DNA from: Corydoras sp. C115
Taxonomy: Eukaryota > Chordata > Actinopteri > Siluriformes > Callichthyidae
Length of the DNA stretch: 64,000 nucleotides
Direction of reading: 5' to 3'
Assembly (NCBI GenBank): GCA_019802505.1
Contig: JAFMOC010000085.1
Span: 1,222,501-1,286,500, forward strand
Positions 29,965 to 40,379 of the stretch are shown here, piece after piece. Positions within the stretch are counted from its first letter, which is position 1; each line of letters opens with the position of its first letter. Below the pieces are notes generated by a model. That model was not told where the DNA came from and searched no databases. It worked only from the letters and a program-made list of their open reading frames with translations. A program made the position numbers and the translations under genes.

Positions 29965-31284
29965 CAGGAAGCCTTATTGTCAAAAAGTAAAGGATGAGTA
30001 ACGACTTCCCATTTACCCTCATTTATGGAAAATGCTAACTTTCCTTCCGGTGTCGTCACATCTGGTAACAGACACACGTCATCAAGATTATACAGGATTT
30101 ACAACCAACACACACACACACACACACATACACATACACATACACACTTCCTCTTTAGGTTACCAAATACAGGCATGAGTAGAGAGAACCAAAGTGAAAG
30201 TCAATTTAAATACAGAAACGAATTTCTAAATGAAATCAGATCCACTTCTGATACACGAACTTTCTAATTCTACATTTAATTTCTCTACATACCTCCTAAT
30301 CCAAAACTGATGCAATACATCATGTCATAAACGTTCAAAAGGACTTAAATTGACCCGTCCATGCATAAAAGATCAAATCAAATAAAAAAAAAAAAGGAGA
30401 ATTATAATTAAAAGAAATTAAATTCCATTGCGGTGGCACTGTGGTTTAGTGGTTAGCATGTTCTCCTCTCAGCTCTAGGGATTCCCGGTTGGAATGCCAA
30501 TCTGGGTGGAGTTTCCATGTTCTCCCCGTGTCTGCGTGGGTTTCCTCCGGGTTCTCCGGTTACCTCCCACAGTCCAAAAACATGGATCAAGGTCAATTGA
30601 ATTCTCCAAATTGCCCCATATAGAGTGTGTCTGTGTGAGTGAGTGTGTGTCCAATGATAGATTGGCGTCCTGTCCTGGGTGTATCTGCCCAGCGCCCGAA
30701 ATGTTCTCCCCTGGAAAGACATCTCCCCCCCCCCCCCCCGTGCAACCCTAGTAGAGGATAAAGCGGAAGATAATGGAATTTCCATAAATCCATTGTTGGC
30801 GGCACAGGGGGTTAGTGGTTAGCATGTTCTCCTCTCAGCTCTAAAGATTCCCAGTTCGAATCCCAATTTGGGTGGAGTTTCCATGTTCTGCCCATGTTTC
30901 CTCCCACAGTCCAAAAACATAGAGGAAGGTCAATTGAGTTCTCAAAATTGCCCCATATAGTGTGTGTGAGTGAGTGTGTCCAGTGATAGATTGTCCAGTG
31001 ATCTGCCCAGTGCCCAAGATGTCCTCCCTTGGATGGGCATGGGGAACCCCCCCGCGACCCTAGAGGATAAAACTGAAGATAATGGATGCATGTAAATCCA
31101 TTGCAAGCCAACCTCCGATGGTGCTCTCCTGGTATTCGTGGAACTGGCCCTTGACGAAGCGCAGGACTAAGCTGGACTTGCCCACAGCGGACTCTCCAAG
31201 CAGCACCAGTTTAAACTGGCAGATCTTGTTGGCAGCAGCAGCGGCAGTGCCGTTGGTCCGCACTGCTCCCCCTCGCCCCGCCAT
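22727..31284 (-). CDS. rab5c: Ras-related protein Rab-5C, complete coding sequence
   Basis: Rab5C is a small GTPase of early endosomes that drives vesicle docking, homotypic fusion and endocytic sorting through GTP-dependent effector binding. Exons 31113-31284, 26739-26890, 24245-24367, 24070-24163 and 22727-22854 join in frame to 222 residues (mammalian RAB5C about 216). Visible motifs are P-loop GESAVGKS (30-37), switch I around QESTIGAAF, DTAGQE (78-83), NKAD (136-139) and ETSAK (164-168). The C-terminus QCCGGGN gives two cysteines for geranylgeranylation, with a longer tail than the usual CCSN. The N-terminus MAGRGG fits RAB5C rather than RAB5A or RAB5B. The gene lies about 2.9 kb upstream of kat2a in the same direction. 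Expression control cannot be read from the coding part. Confidence 0.96.
22935..23043 (+). repeat. SINE-V head fragment
   Basis: tRNA-like head and the start of the body, cut at GTGTCTGCGT and followed by (TA)n. In rab5c intron 4. Confidence 0.82.
23044..23123. repeat. (TG)n(TA)n microsatellite
   Basis: Runs into the terminus of the next MITE. Confidence 0.92.
23124..23553 (+). mobile_element. hAT-like MITE, family 1, right end lost
   Basis: Starts TAGGGGTGTCTTC. Has CAAGATGGCGC at 23218-23228 and ends at CGTCGAATATTG, where a SINE-V head replaces the last bases. Confidence 0.75.
23554..23785 (+). repeat. SINE-V, 3'-truncated
   Basis: Head present, body stops at GTGTGCCCA and merges with (CA)n. 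Confidence 0.8.
23784..23966. repeat. (CA)n then (TA)n microsatellite
   Basis: Long dinucleotide tract. It gives false [12 protein letters not shown] open frames. Confidence 0.95.
24070..24163 (-). CDS. rab5c: rab5c coding exon 4
   Basis: Residues 150-180 plus one base ([19 protein letters not shown] to NVNEIFMAI). Contains the SAK guanine-binding motif. Acceptor CTGCAG, donor TTG|GTAAGC. Confidence 0.97.
24245..24367 (-). CDS. rab5c: rab5c coding exon 3
   Basis: Residues 109-149 ([20 protein letters not shown] to KRAVDFH). Contains guanine-specificity motif NKAD. Acceptor TTGCAG, donor CAT|GTATGA. The following intron is only 81 bases. Confidence 0.96.
24523..24757 (+). repeat. SINE-V, 3'-truncated
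   Basis: Head GGCGGCACGGGGGCTTAGTG, stops after TTGGCGTCCTGT. In rab5c intron 2. Confidence 0.8.
25056..25388 (-). repeat. SINE-V with TSD
   Basis: TSD CACAAGCAGAATT at 25043-25055 and 25389-25401. Confidence 0.87.
25440..25565. repeat. (AAAT)n/(TA)n low-complexity tract
   Basis: AAATAAATA units pass into a long (TA)n run and back to TTTATTTATT, nearly palindromic overall. Confidence 0.9.
26076..26596 (-). repeat. SINE-V with internal 112-bp tandem triplication
   Basis: GGACTGTGGGAGGAAACC and its variants recur at about 26246, 26358 and 26470. Unit junctions join GGGGAGAACA to CACTCTATAT. Confidence 0.85.
26739..26890 (-). CDS. rab5c: rab5c coding exon 2
   Basis: Residues 58-108 ([20 protein letters not shown] to [11 protein letters not shown]). 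Holds switch I end and the switch II motif DTAGQE. Acceptor TCTGCAG, donor ACA|GTAAGA. Confidence 0.97.
27000..27044. repeat. Poly(A) run
   Basis: 45 A directly before a SINE-V head in rab5c intron 1. Could be the TSD-adjacent tail of another insertion. Confidence 0.9.
27045..27407 (+). repeat. SINE-V
   Basis: Full length with an altered 3' end GACCCTAGTAGTATGGTAGT. Confidence 0.83.
27625..28446 (-). repeat. Duplicated segment with SINE-B ends, copy B (inverted)
   Basis: SINE-B (27625-27826), hAT-like terminus and shared sequence (about 27827-28235), SINE-B (28243-28446). Reverse complement of 16722-17280, with extra sequence near 28030-28140. Confidence 0.72.
28836..28872. repeat. (TA)n microsatellite
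   Basis: Short TA tract just before a SINE-V head. Confidence 0.85.
28876..29228 (+). repeat. SINE-V
   Basis: Full length, head GGTGGCACGGTGGCTTAGTG, C run at 29173-29187. In rab5c intron 1. Confidence 0.85.
29240..29555 (+). repeat. SINE-V, small deletions
   Basis: Complete head, lacks part of the centre and G/C run. Confidence 0.83.
29694..29820 (-). repeat. 5'-truncated SINE-V with TSD
   Basis: Only the 3' third, bounded by TCTTTATTAAATCA at about 29680-29693 and 29821-29834, so truncated at insertion. A separate tRNA-like head scrap is at 29638-29679. Confidence 0.82.
29905..29963. repeat. (CA)n microsatellite
   Basis: About 28 CA units. A second, shorter CA array is at 30108-30150. 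Confidence 0.93.
30432..30780 (+). repeat. SINE-V
   Basis: Near full length, long C run at 30726-30739. Flanked by variants of AATTCCAT. Confidence 0.84.
30796..31092 (+). repeat. SINE-V with TSD beside rab5c exon 1
   Basis: TSD TAAATCCATTG at 30785-30795 and 31093-31103. The right TSD ends 9 bases from the exon 1 donor at 31113. Confidence 0.87.
31113..31284 (-). CDS. rab5c: rab5c coding exon 1
   Basis: Residues 1-57 plus one base, from [13 protein letters not shown] through [20 protein letters not shown] to HEYQESTIG. The Ala-rich stretch is longer than in mammals. The donor GGAG|GTTGGC is weak, and a SINE-V TSD starts 10 bases into the intron. Confidence 0.96.
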
Positions 31285-31434
31285 GCCAACACGAGAGGAG
31301 ACGGCAGGCTGGGCTAAAGCCGATACTCCGAGCTCTTAGGCTTAGAAGACGAGAGGACGAACACGGGGACACCAGGACGGAGAGCAGCAGAGTGTGGCAG
31401 GAGCGCTGGAAATGTCCTCACTGAAGTCGGAAAG
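31285..31434 (-). other. rab5c: rab5c 5' UTR part of first coding exon
   Basis: Upstream of the ATG the sequence is unique and GC-balanced back to a good acceptor TTTGTCTTCCAG at about 31435-31446, implying a further non-coding first exon upstream. Inferred from the splice signal and from RAB5 gene structure. Confidence 0.5.
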
Positions 31435-31710
31435 CTGGAAGACAAAGAGAATAACGAACATATGTTTATTAGGGATGGGACAATTAATACCAATCACAAA
31501 TGTTATGATTAATAAATCGTAAGAACGCGTCAACGTCTTCATGATAACATTCGTAAATAAACATTATGCCGGTAGCTGGAACTTTACATAAAGTGGCGCA
31601 AATTTTACACAACAAAAATAGGAGTTACACCTGCAGTACACACATGTGGCCATCGGAGGCAAAAAGACAAAGTGGCCACTGTTTTAAGCTGCGGTTTGTG
31701 ATGCTGTTAC

Positions 31711-32162
31711 CAGGGGTGAGCTGCAATATTCGCTGATTCGACGATTCGATTCGGAGAACCGTAGTCGACTATGAACCTCATAGTCGAATGTACCATTTTG
31801 ACCACATGGGGGCGCCCATGGCTGCTGCTAAGCATTAGTTTTTACATGAAATGTCTTTGTTTTCGTTATATATATAGCCTTTTGTCAAATAAAATCATCC
31901 TAATTTCTGTTAATATTTTTTTTAAATGATGTGTGCGCTTTAACAATAGGCTACACATTAATAAAGCTCCCCCTGCAGTTAGTTGCACATTCCAAAAGCT
32001 CTAGAAAAACAAGTAAAATATTTAAAAAAAATCTTTTTTAAAAACCACGCTTATAGCGCCATCTTGTGGTGAAATTTTAACTGATTCGACTATCAGTCGA
32101 CTATAGGCAAAATCTGACAAATCAGATTCGACTATGAAAATCCTTAGTTGAAGACACCCCTA
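31711..32162 (-). mobile_element. hAT-like MITE, family 1, with 8-bp TSD
   Basis: 452 bp, the most complete copy. Perfect TSD GCTGTTAC (31703-31710, 32163-32170). YY1-like GCGCCATCTTG at 32056-32066. Confidence 0.83.
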
Positions 32163-32478
32163 GCTGTTACTGATGGAGTCAGGAGGATTGCTGTGCCTAT
32201 ATTCAAGTATTTTACTTTTAATTCCAATAATATAAAAGTACAATACAGTACAGTATATGTAGAACGAGACCACGTTCTCCAGGAACAAGGTTCTACACAA
32301 CAGCTATTACACAACCAACATAAATTGCCTTGTGCATAACACAAGGATCACAATAAATACAGGACGATACACAGTACAGTAAACATTCAAGTAATGGTAC
32401 GAAGTAAACACTTGGTGAGTTTTGCAGAATTGTGATTATGTCTCATCAATAATCGAATAATAAAAATCTGTAAGCATC

Positions 32479-32825
32479 TCCATCCATCCATTATCTTCCG
32501 CTTTATCCTCTACTAGGTTCGTGGTGGGGTTCCCCATGCCCATCCAGGGGAGAACGTTTCGGGTGCTGGGCAGATACACCCAGGACAGGACACCAATCTA
32601 TCACTGGGTACACTCACTCAAACAAACGCACTCTATATGGGGCAATTTGGAGAATTCAATTGACCTTGGGCCATGTTTTTGGACTGTGGGAGGAAACCGG
32701 AGAACCCGGAGGAAACCCACGCAGACACGGGGAGAACATGGAATCTCCACCCAGATTGGGATTCCAACCGGGAACCCCTAGAGCTGAGAGGAGAACATGC
32801 TAACCACTAAGACCCCATGCCATCC
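32479..32825 (-). repeat. SINE-V
   Basis: Full-length reverse copy. Confidence 0.85.
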
Positions 32826-32836
32826 GCAATGAAATA

Positions 32837-33185
32837 TCCATCCATTATCTTCCACTTTATCCTCTACTAGGGTTGCGGGGGAGGGGAGGGGGGGGGGGGG
32901 GTGTTCCCCATGTCCATCCAGGGGAGAACGTTTCGGGCGCTGGGCAGATACACCCAGGACAGGACACCAATCCATCACTGGGCACACACACTCACTCACA
33001 CAGACACACTCTATATGGGGCAATTTGGGGAACTCAATTGACCGTGGGCCATGTTTTTGGACTGTGGGAGGAAACCGGAGAACCCGGAGGAAACCCACGC
33101 AGACACGGGGAGAACATGGAACCTCCACCAAGTTTGGGATTCGAACCGGGAATCCCTAGCGCTGAGAGATGAAAGTGGCCACCAC
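32837..33185 (-). repeat. SINE-V
   Basis: Full-length reverse copy, G-rich expansion at 32876-32902, head partly decayed. Confidence 0.83.
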
Positions 33186-33189
33186 TAAT

Positions 33190-33600
33190 TTTTCTCATTT
33201 ATTTATTTATTTCACATTTATTTAATCAACAGTCAGGCACCAACAATCACGACAGGATCAAAACCAGAGTCATCATGAAGTCACCCATTCATTCCGCTGC
33301 AGCACATCTGCCTGATGGGATAACTGAGTGAACACGTCAATGGTGGCTCCTCATAAAGAACCTCGCTTGAACGGTCTTTCAACTTCGCCTCAAAAGAAAA
33401 ACAGACGGTGACTAACCACCTTTGTGTGAAGCGACCAAAGACCTTCCAACGTTCAAGCTTTCACATTTTGCAGGAACTGGTTTTTCCCTAACGACCGTCT
33501 TGTGTTCTCATTTCGGAGTCGTTGTGGATGAAAGCGTCCTAAATGACTAATTGTAAAAGTAGTCAGAAACCAGTTCTCACTCGTTTACTTCGGTTGCATT
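33190..33600. other. No gene seen
   Basis: Unique, AT-moderate sequence with a SINE-B tail scrap at about 33515-33560. No exon-like open frame recognised. Confidence 0.5.
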
Positions 33601-33622
33601 AATTACTTTAAAACATCTAAAC

Positions 33623-33975
33623 AAGGCGGCACGGTGGCTTAGTGGTTAGCATGTTCTCCTCTCAGCTCTACGGATTCCAGGTTCGAATCCCCATCTGGGT
33701 GGAGTTTCCATGTTCTCCCCGTGTCCACGTGGGTTTCCTCCGGGTTCTCCGGTTTCCTCCCACAGTCCAAAAACATGGATCAAGTCAACTGAATTCTCCA
33801 AATTGCCCCATATAGAGTGTGTCTGTGTGAGTGAGTGTGTGTCCAGTGATAGATTGGCGTCCTGTCCTGGGTGTATCTGTCCAGCGCCCGAAACGTTCTC
33901 CCTTGGATGGGCATGGGGAACCCCCCCCCCACGACCCTAATAGAGGATAAAGCGGGAGATAATGAATGAATGAAT
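33623..33975 (+). repeat. SINE-V, (GAAT)n tail
   Basis: Full-length forward copy. Confidence 0.86.
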
Positions 33976-34119
33976 ATATAAAACAAGCCCTTTTCTTTAC
34001 CAAACATCCACAATAAGAACCTTTAACTGCGTCGCCAAATGCTATACCTCATGATAAAGCGGTCAGGAGACATTTGCTGCTTAATGAGAGTACATTGACG
34101 ACAAGCAAGAACAGTAGGG

Positions 34120-34459
34120 GGGCGGCACGGTGGCTTAGTGGTTAGCATGTTCTCCTCTCAGCACTAGGGATTCCAGGTTTCAATCCCAATCTGGGTGGAG
34201 TTTTCATGTTCTCCCCGTGTCCGCGTGGGTTTCCTCCGGGTTCTCCGGTTTCCTCACACAGTCCAAAAACATGGATCAAGTCAATTGAGTTCTCCAAATT
34301 GCCCCATATAGAGTGTGTCTGTGTGAGTGAGTGTGTGCCCAGAGATAGATTGGTGTCCTGTCCTGGGTCTATCTGCCCAGCGCCCAAAACGTTCTCCCCT
34401 GGATGGGCATGGGGAACCCCCCGCGACCATAATAGAGGATAAAGCGAGAGATAATGGAT
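34120..34459 (+). repeat. SINE-V with 15-bp TSD at a MITE end
   Basis: TSD GCAAGAACAGTAGGG at 34105-34119 and 34460-34474. The right copy overlaps the start of the hAT-like family 2 element. Confidence 0.88.
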
Positions 34460-34469
34460 GCAAGAACAG

Positions 34470-35213
34470 TAGGGCTTCACCTAACGATTCATTTCCCATC
34501 GATTCATCGAACGATTCTTTTGTCCGAATAATCTAAAAACTATTGCTCTAATGTGATTGTGTTTGGAATTAAATTAACTTCCATCCATCCACTATCTTCT
34601 GCTTTATCCTCTTTTAGGGTCGTGGGGGGGGTTCCCATGCCTATCCATGGGAGAACGTTTCGGGCACTGGGCAGATACACCCAGGACAGGACGCCAATCC
34701 AATCCATCGCTGGGCACACCCTCACTCACACAGACACACTCTATATGGGGCAATTTGGAGAATTCAATTGACCTTGATCCATGTTTTTGGACTGCGGGAG
34801 GTAACCAGAGAACCCGGAGGAAACCCACGCGGACACGGGGAGAACATGGAAACTCCACCCAGATTGGGATTCAAACCGGGAATCCCTAGTGCTGAGAGGA
34901 GAACATGCAAACCACTAAGGCACCATGCCACCCTTAAATTAACGTCTCCAAAATAATGAAAAATAAAAACCTTTAATACTGAAATATTTTCTTTCATCAA
35001 ACACCGTGTCCTGAAGGCCACCACTGAAACACAGTTAGCATGTTCTCCTCTCAGTGGTAGGGATTCCCGGTTCGAATCTTTAAACTCATATTGTAAATAA
35101 ATCCAGACATTTATTGACATCCTTAATAAAGAGAGTGAATTTTTTTTATCCGATTCATCGATTAATCGAAAGAATAATCGACCGATTAATCGATTATCAA
35201 ATTAATCGTTAGT
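34470..35213 (+). mobile_element. hAT-like MITE, family 2, with nested SINE-V
   Basis: Starts TAGGGCTTCACCTAACGATT and ends AATCGTTAGTTGCAGCC, last bases lost. The reverse SINE-V (34579-34933) inside has TSD TTAAATTAAC. A 44-base SINE-V head scrap is at 35034-35077. Confidence 0.7.
34579..34933 (-). repeat. SINE-V with TSD inside MITE
   Basis: TSD TTAAATTAAC at 34569-34578 and 34934-34943. Confidence 0.86.
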
Positions 35214-35220
35214 TGCAGCC

Positions 35221-35798
35221 AAGTTAATGCAAATCAGCGTATTTTAGTGATTTTCGCTGACGTAGTCCATGCATTGCACAGCCCTGATTTAAGAGTTTAT
35301 TTATATGAGGATTCTTCTGTATGTGAGTCTCATCTAAACCCTAAACATAAGTGATTACACAGAGCAGGTAGCCGACCGAGGGACGCCGAAGACTGCGACT
35401 TAATGTTTACAGTAGATAAAGCAAAGTCTGGGGAATAAAGTCGTGCTGCAGAGCTACAGCAGCTTGATCAGGATTCTAAGGCTCTCGCTTGCTGACTGTA
35501 GGGGTTAATTAAGCAGAGCAAACTTACTGCAGGTCTGAATCACCCTCCCAAGAGACCGGCCAGTCTTCATACTCAATTCCTTCTGGTTCTAGTGAAACAA
35601 TTATTTTTCTAAGACCTGCAAGCCACTGATTACTGAAAATTATAGACCATAAGCAACAATTATGGCTGCTTAAATGGATTTCGTAGCTAAAATTGTTTGG
35701 TTAAAAGCATGTGATGGAAACAATCAAGAAAAATGATAAATAAATCTGCAACTCCCACATTGCGTTACATTATAATATATATATATAAATATATTATG
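35221..35798. other. No gene seen
   Basis: Unique sequence without recognisable repeats or coding exon, presumably intron or intergenic upstream of rab5c. Confidence 0.5.
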
Positions 35799-35799
35799 G

Positions 35800-36152
35800 T
35801 GGCGGCACGGTGGCTTAGTGGTTGGCATGTTCTCCTCTCAGCGCTAGGGATTCCCGGTTCGAATCCCCATCCGGGTGGAGTTTCCATGTTCTCCCCATGT
35901 TCGCGTGGGTTTCCTCCGGGTTCTCCGGTTTCCTCCCACAGTCCAAAAACATGGATCAGGTTAATTGAATTCTCCAAATTGCCCCATATAGAGTGTGTCT
36001 GTGTGAGTGAGTGTGTGTCCAGTGATGGATTGGCGCCCTGTCCTGGGTCTATCTGCCCAGCGCCCGAGACGTTCTCCCCTGGATGGGGATGGGGAACCCC
36101 CCACCGCAACCTTAATATAAGATAAAGTGGGAGATAATAAATGAATGAATTA
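35800..36152 (+). repeat. SINE-V, (GAAT)n tail
   Basis: Full-length forward copy in TA-rich surroundings. Confidence 0.86.
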
Positions 36153-36227
36153 ATATATTATATACTGATATATAAATATATATGTTTTAATATAAAAAAA
36201 ATCTTTATACTAAAGTTAGTTTCAACC

Positions 36228-36568
36228 GGGTGGTTTAGTGGTTGGCATGTTCTCCTCTCAGCGCTAGAGATTCCTGATTCGAATCCCAATCTGGGTGGAG
36301 TTTCCATGTTCTCCCCGTGTCTGCGTGGGTTTCCTCCCGCTTCTCCGGTTTCCTCTCTCAGTCCAAAAACATGGATCAGGTTAATTGAATTCTCCAAATT
36401 GCCCCATATAGAGTGTGTCTGTGTGAGTGAGTGTGTCCAGTGATAGATTAGTGTCCTGTCCTGGGTCTATCTGCCCAGCGCCCGAAACGTTCTCCCCTGG
36501 ATGGGGATGGGGAACCCCACCGCGACCCTAATAGAGGATAAAGCTGAAGATAATGGATGGATGATTGA
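36228..36568 (+). repeat. SINE-V
   Basis: Forward copy sharing ATGGATCAGGTTAATTGAAT with its neighbour 35800-36152, so probably a close relative. Confidence 0.85.
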
Positions 36569-37426
36569 TAGTGTCAACCAATCTGAGAAGTGCGGCCACT
36601 ACAAACTTATTATGGGATGTAATCACAGCTTTTTCAAAACAAACCTGTATCACTCAGCTGCATTTTACAATACATGTGTTTGAGCCAGTTTCAGGCCAAA
36701 AGCAATAATAAGAGAAAAAAAAAATGTTTCAAATCAAATTCCATTCATAAAATATATATATTTTGCTTTGACCCTCAGTAATGTGAGAAAAACAGATCCA
36801 TAAGGATCCCAGCACACACACTGGTGGCAATTAATGAATAAGAAGAAACAGACAATGATTACTAAAACAGCACAGAGACCTAATCCTCAGCATGTGAGTT
36901 TAGGACCACCCTGCAGTTCCCATCCACCGCTCTCTGTAAACACTGGATCTCATTAATAAAGCCACAGGGAAGTCAGGAAATCAGACAAACGTAATATTCA
37001 CAAAGAAAACATTCGTTATACGACGAAAGGGGTCAGCCTGAGATTCTATGCTATCTGGCAGCCTGTCATTACACATTTTGTTTGTATGTACTACCATTAC
37101 TGGTCATGTTGTGTACACTGTGACTGTTACAGCTACCATTACTGGACAATATTTCTTTGTGTATAAGTGCTGAGAGAAATTTATATGTGCAGTGGGGAGC
37201 GGGTGGGTTTTTCTTTCTTTTTTTTCATTGTTAAAATTTTTGCAAAAAAAAAAAAAACAAAAAAACAAAAAAAAAAAAACAATACAAAGACCTTTGATAA
37301 AAAAAAAAAAAAAAAAAAAAACGTAATATTCACACCTGTCAAACTTTAAACAGTTAAGCAGATATGACTGTGGCATTACACTATGTATTAAATGTAATAA
37401 GATACCACACTGAAACTGAGTTTTCT
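36569..37426. other. No gene seen; poly(A)-rich tract
   Basis: Unique sequence with interrupted A runs at 37244-37321. No exon recognised. Confidence 0.5.
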
Positions 37427-37738
37427 AGTCATTCATTCATTATCTCCCGCTTTATCCTCTATTGGGGTCGTGGGGGGGTTCCCCATGCCCATCCAGGGGA
37501 GAACGTCTCAGGCGCTGGGCAGATAGACCCAGGACAGGACACCAATCCATCGCTGGGCACACACTCACTCACACAGACACGCTCTATATGGGGCAATTTG
37601 GAGAACTCAATTGACTTGATCCATGTTTTTGGACTGTGGGAGGAAAACCAGGGCACGCGGACACGGGGAGAACATGGGAAAACCCAGATGGGAATTCGAA
37701 CCGGGAATCCCTATTACCACTAAGTCACCGTGCCGCCC
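37427..37738 (-). repeat. SINE-V, internal deletion
   Basis: Reverse copy missing part of the centre. Short TSD TTTCTAG at both sides. Confidence 0.83.
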
Positions 37739-38083
37739 TTTCTAGACTGAAGTGATATTAAGGGTACAGAGGGATAGCTTTGACTGATGGTCAGGCCTCA
37801 TGTTCTCTCTTAAGCACCCCGGCCAATGAGATATGATCTTAATTCCCTTCTAAAAATAAAAATAACAGATCAGTATTGAACAGGATAAAGTTCCATTACT
37901 GGATAGTAAGTAAATACACAGCTAAAAGTCAAGTGTGTAAAGCGCCACTGTATGGGAGGTCGGTCAGAAAAGTTCAGCCCCTTAAAACCTTGGGCATGAT
38001 GCACTGTACAGTGTATAAATTTAATATATTACAGTTTAATAGATGTGCTTATTATTATTATTATTATTATATCCTCTGACCAG

Positions 38084-38208
38084 CTATAGATTGGCGTCCT
38101 GTCCTGGGTGTATCTGCCCAGCGCCCGAGACGTTCTCCTCGGGATGGGCATGGGGAACCCCCCCCCCCCGTGACCCTAATAGAGGATAAAGCGGAAGATA
38201 ATGGACGA
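38084..38208 (+). repeat. SINE-V 3' fragment
   Basis: Starts at TATAGATTGGCGTCCTGTCC after a (TTA)n run, ends GATAATGGACG. Confidence 0.8.
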
Positions 38209-38352
38209 ATAACCTTTATTCTTTATTATCCCCCCCACGGGATTAATTAAGTATTCTGATTACAGGCTTTATTATAAACCTGAAATAATAACCATGTATA
38301 GTGTTTAACTGAAGACAAAGCAACTACATCTTATTATACATGTTCTTAAGAA

Positions 38353-38702
38353 TGGGGCACAGTGGTTGAGTGTTTAGCATGTTCTCCTCTCAGCACTAGG
38401 GATTCCCGGTTCCAATCCCAATCTGGGTGGAGTTTCCATGTTCTCCCCGTGTCCGTGTGGGTTTTCTCCGGGTTCTCCAGTTTCCTTCCACAGTCCAAAA
38501 ACATGGATCAAGGTCAGTTGAGTTCTCCAAATTGCCCCATATAGAGTGTGTCTGTGTGAGTGAGTGTGTGTCCAGTGATAGACTGGCGTACTGTCCTGGG
38601 TGTATCTGCCCAGCGCCCGAAACGTTCTCCCCTGGATGGGCATGGGGAACCCCCCGCGACCCTAATATAGGATGAAGCAGAAGATAATGAATTAATGAAT
38701 GA
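38353..38702 (+). repeat. SINE-V, first of a tandem pair
   Basis: Preceded by TGTTCTTAAGAAT. The same motif follows it, and again follows the next SINE-V. Confidence 0.85.
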
Positions 38703-38715
38703 ATGTTCTTAGGAA

Positions 38716-39338
38716 TGGGGCATGGTGGTTTAGTGGTTAGCATGTTTCTCCTTGTTTCCATGTTCTCCCCGTGTACGCGTGGGTTACCTCCGGGTTCTCC
38801 GGTTTCCTCCCACAGTCCAAAAACATGGATCAAAGCCAAATGAATTCTCTAAATTGCATGTTCTCCTTTCAGCACTAGGGATTCCCGGTTCGGATCCCAA
38901 TCTGGGTGGAGTTTCCATGTTCTCCCCGTGTCCGTGTGGGTTTCCTCCGGGTTCTCCGGTTTCCCCACACAGACCAAAAACATGGATCAAGGTCAAATGA
39001 ATTCTCTAAATTGCATGTTCTCCTCTCAGCACTAGAGATTCCCAGTTCGGATCCCAATCTGGGTGGAGTTTCCATGTTCTCCCCGTGTCCGTGTGGGTTT
39101 CCTCCGGGTTCTCCGGTTTCCTCCCATAGCCCAAAAACATAGATCATGTCAATTGAATTCTCCAAATTGCCCCATCTAGAGTGTGTCTGTGTGAGTGAGC
39201 GCGTGTCCAGAGATGGATTGGCGTCCTGTCCTGGGTGTATCTGCCAGGCGCCTGAAACGTTCTCCCCTGGATGGGCATGGGGAACCTCCCCCACGACGAC
39301 CCTAATAGAGGATAAAGCAGAAGATAATAAATAGATGA
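38716..39338 (+). repeat. SINE-V with internal 156-bp tandem repeats
   Basis: The head-to-centre portion recurs at 38741, 38859 and 39015, each junction joining CTAAATTGC to ATGTTCTCC. Bounded by TGTTCTTAGGAAT. Confidence 0.83.
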
Positions 39339-39350
39339 ATGTTCTTAGGA

Positions 39351-40083
39351 ATCTCCCGAATGATGTTGGCAATCACGCTGGCAGGGGCACCAGTCCATCA
39401 CAGGGTGGGGACAAATATTCATGCATCTCACGGTGGAACCAACACAGTGCCAGCACAGACCCAGAAGAGTTAAAACCATGCTAATTCTGTGCTGACGACA
39501 GATAAAACAAATTAAATAACGTATACAATAACAGAGCTCGTGCTTTACTCAAAGTCTTGAACACTTTCACTGTGCTGCTCACCTCTGACCAGAAGGAACC
39601 AGAAGATGCTTCTCTTATCTAAGTTTTGAGTATGGTTTTGAAATTATGCTCCACATACCTCTTCAGGTTTTCCTTTTCCTGCTAAGTGCTTATTAGAACA
39701 AAGAAAAACGCATCATGTCAGCATTAGCAAAAGAACACATCCTCATCCTCTCACGTTTCCTCTTGGCGAGAGAGTCAGAATCCGTACATACCGTTTCAAA
39801 CACGGCATTTACTAAGTTACAGCTGAGGGTTAAATAAAGTAGACTTCCAAAGCAGATCAGTCACAGCAAACAAATGTCTCACAAATCAATTTCCTTCGTT
39901 TTAAAATGATCTCTGTGGTTATAAGAGAAGATAAGACCTTTATTTGTCCCACAATGGGGAAGTTCACAGTCTCAGGTGAAAGCTGAGATGAAAAAGGTGA
40001 AAAAGCTATTTAGTCATTAGAAAGAAAGAAAAAAAACTAGTGAAAATTTTAATAGAATTAGAAATCTATATATACACACACAC
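39351..40083. other. No gene seen
   Basis: Unique sequence, with CATCACAGGGTGGGGAC near 39395 and an A-rich stretch at 40020-40040. No exon recognised. Confidence 0.5.
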
Positions 40084-40086
40084 AAT

Positions 40087-40368
40087 AGGCGGCATGGTGG
40101 CTTAGTGGTTAGCATGTTCTCCTCTCAGCGCTAGGGATTCCCGGTTCGAATCCCAATCTGGGTGTTCTCCCCGTGTCCGTGTGGGTTTCCTCCGGGTTCT
40201 CCGGTTTCCTCCCACAGTCCAAAAACATGGATCAAGGTCAATTGAGTTCTCCAAATTGCCCCATATCATATAGAGTGTGTGTGAGTGTGTGTCCAGTGAT
40301 AGATTGGCGTCCTGTCCTGGGTCTATCTGCCCAGCGTCCGAAACGTTCTCCCCTGGACGGAATATAAT
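40087..40368 (+). repeat. SINE-V, deletions, inverted pair left arm
   Basis: Forward copy joined tail to tail with the next reverse copy. Confidence 0.82.
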
Positions 40369-40379
40369 GGATAGATATC

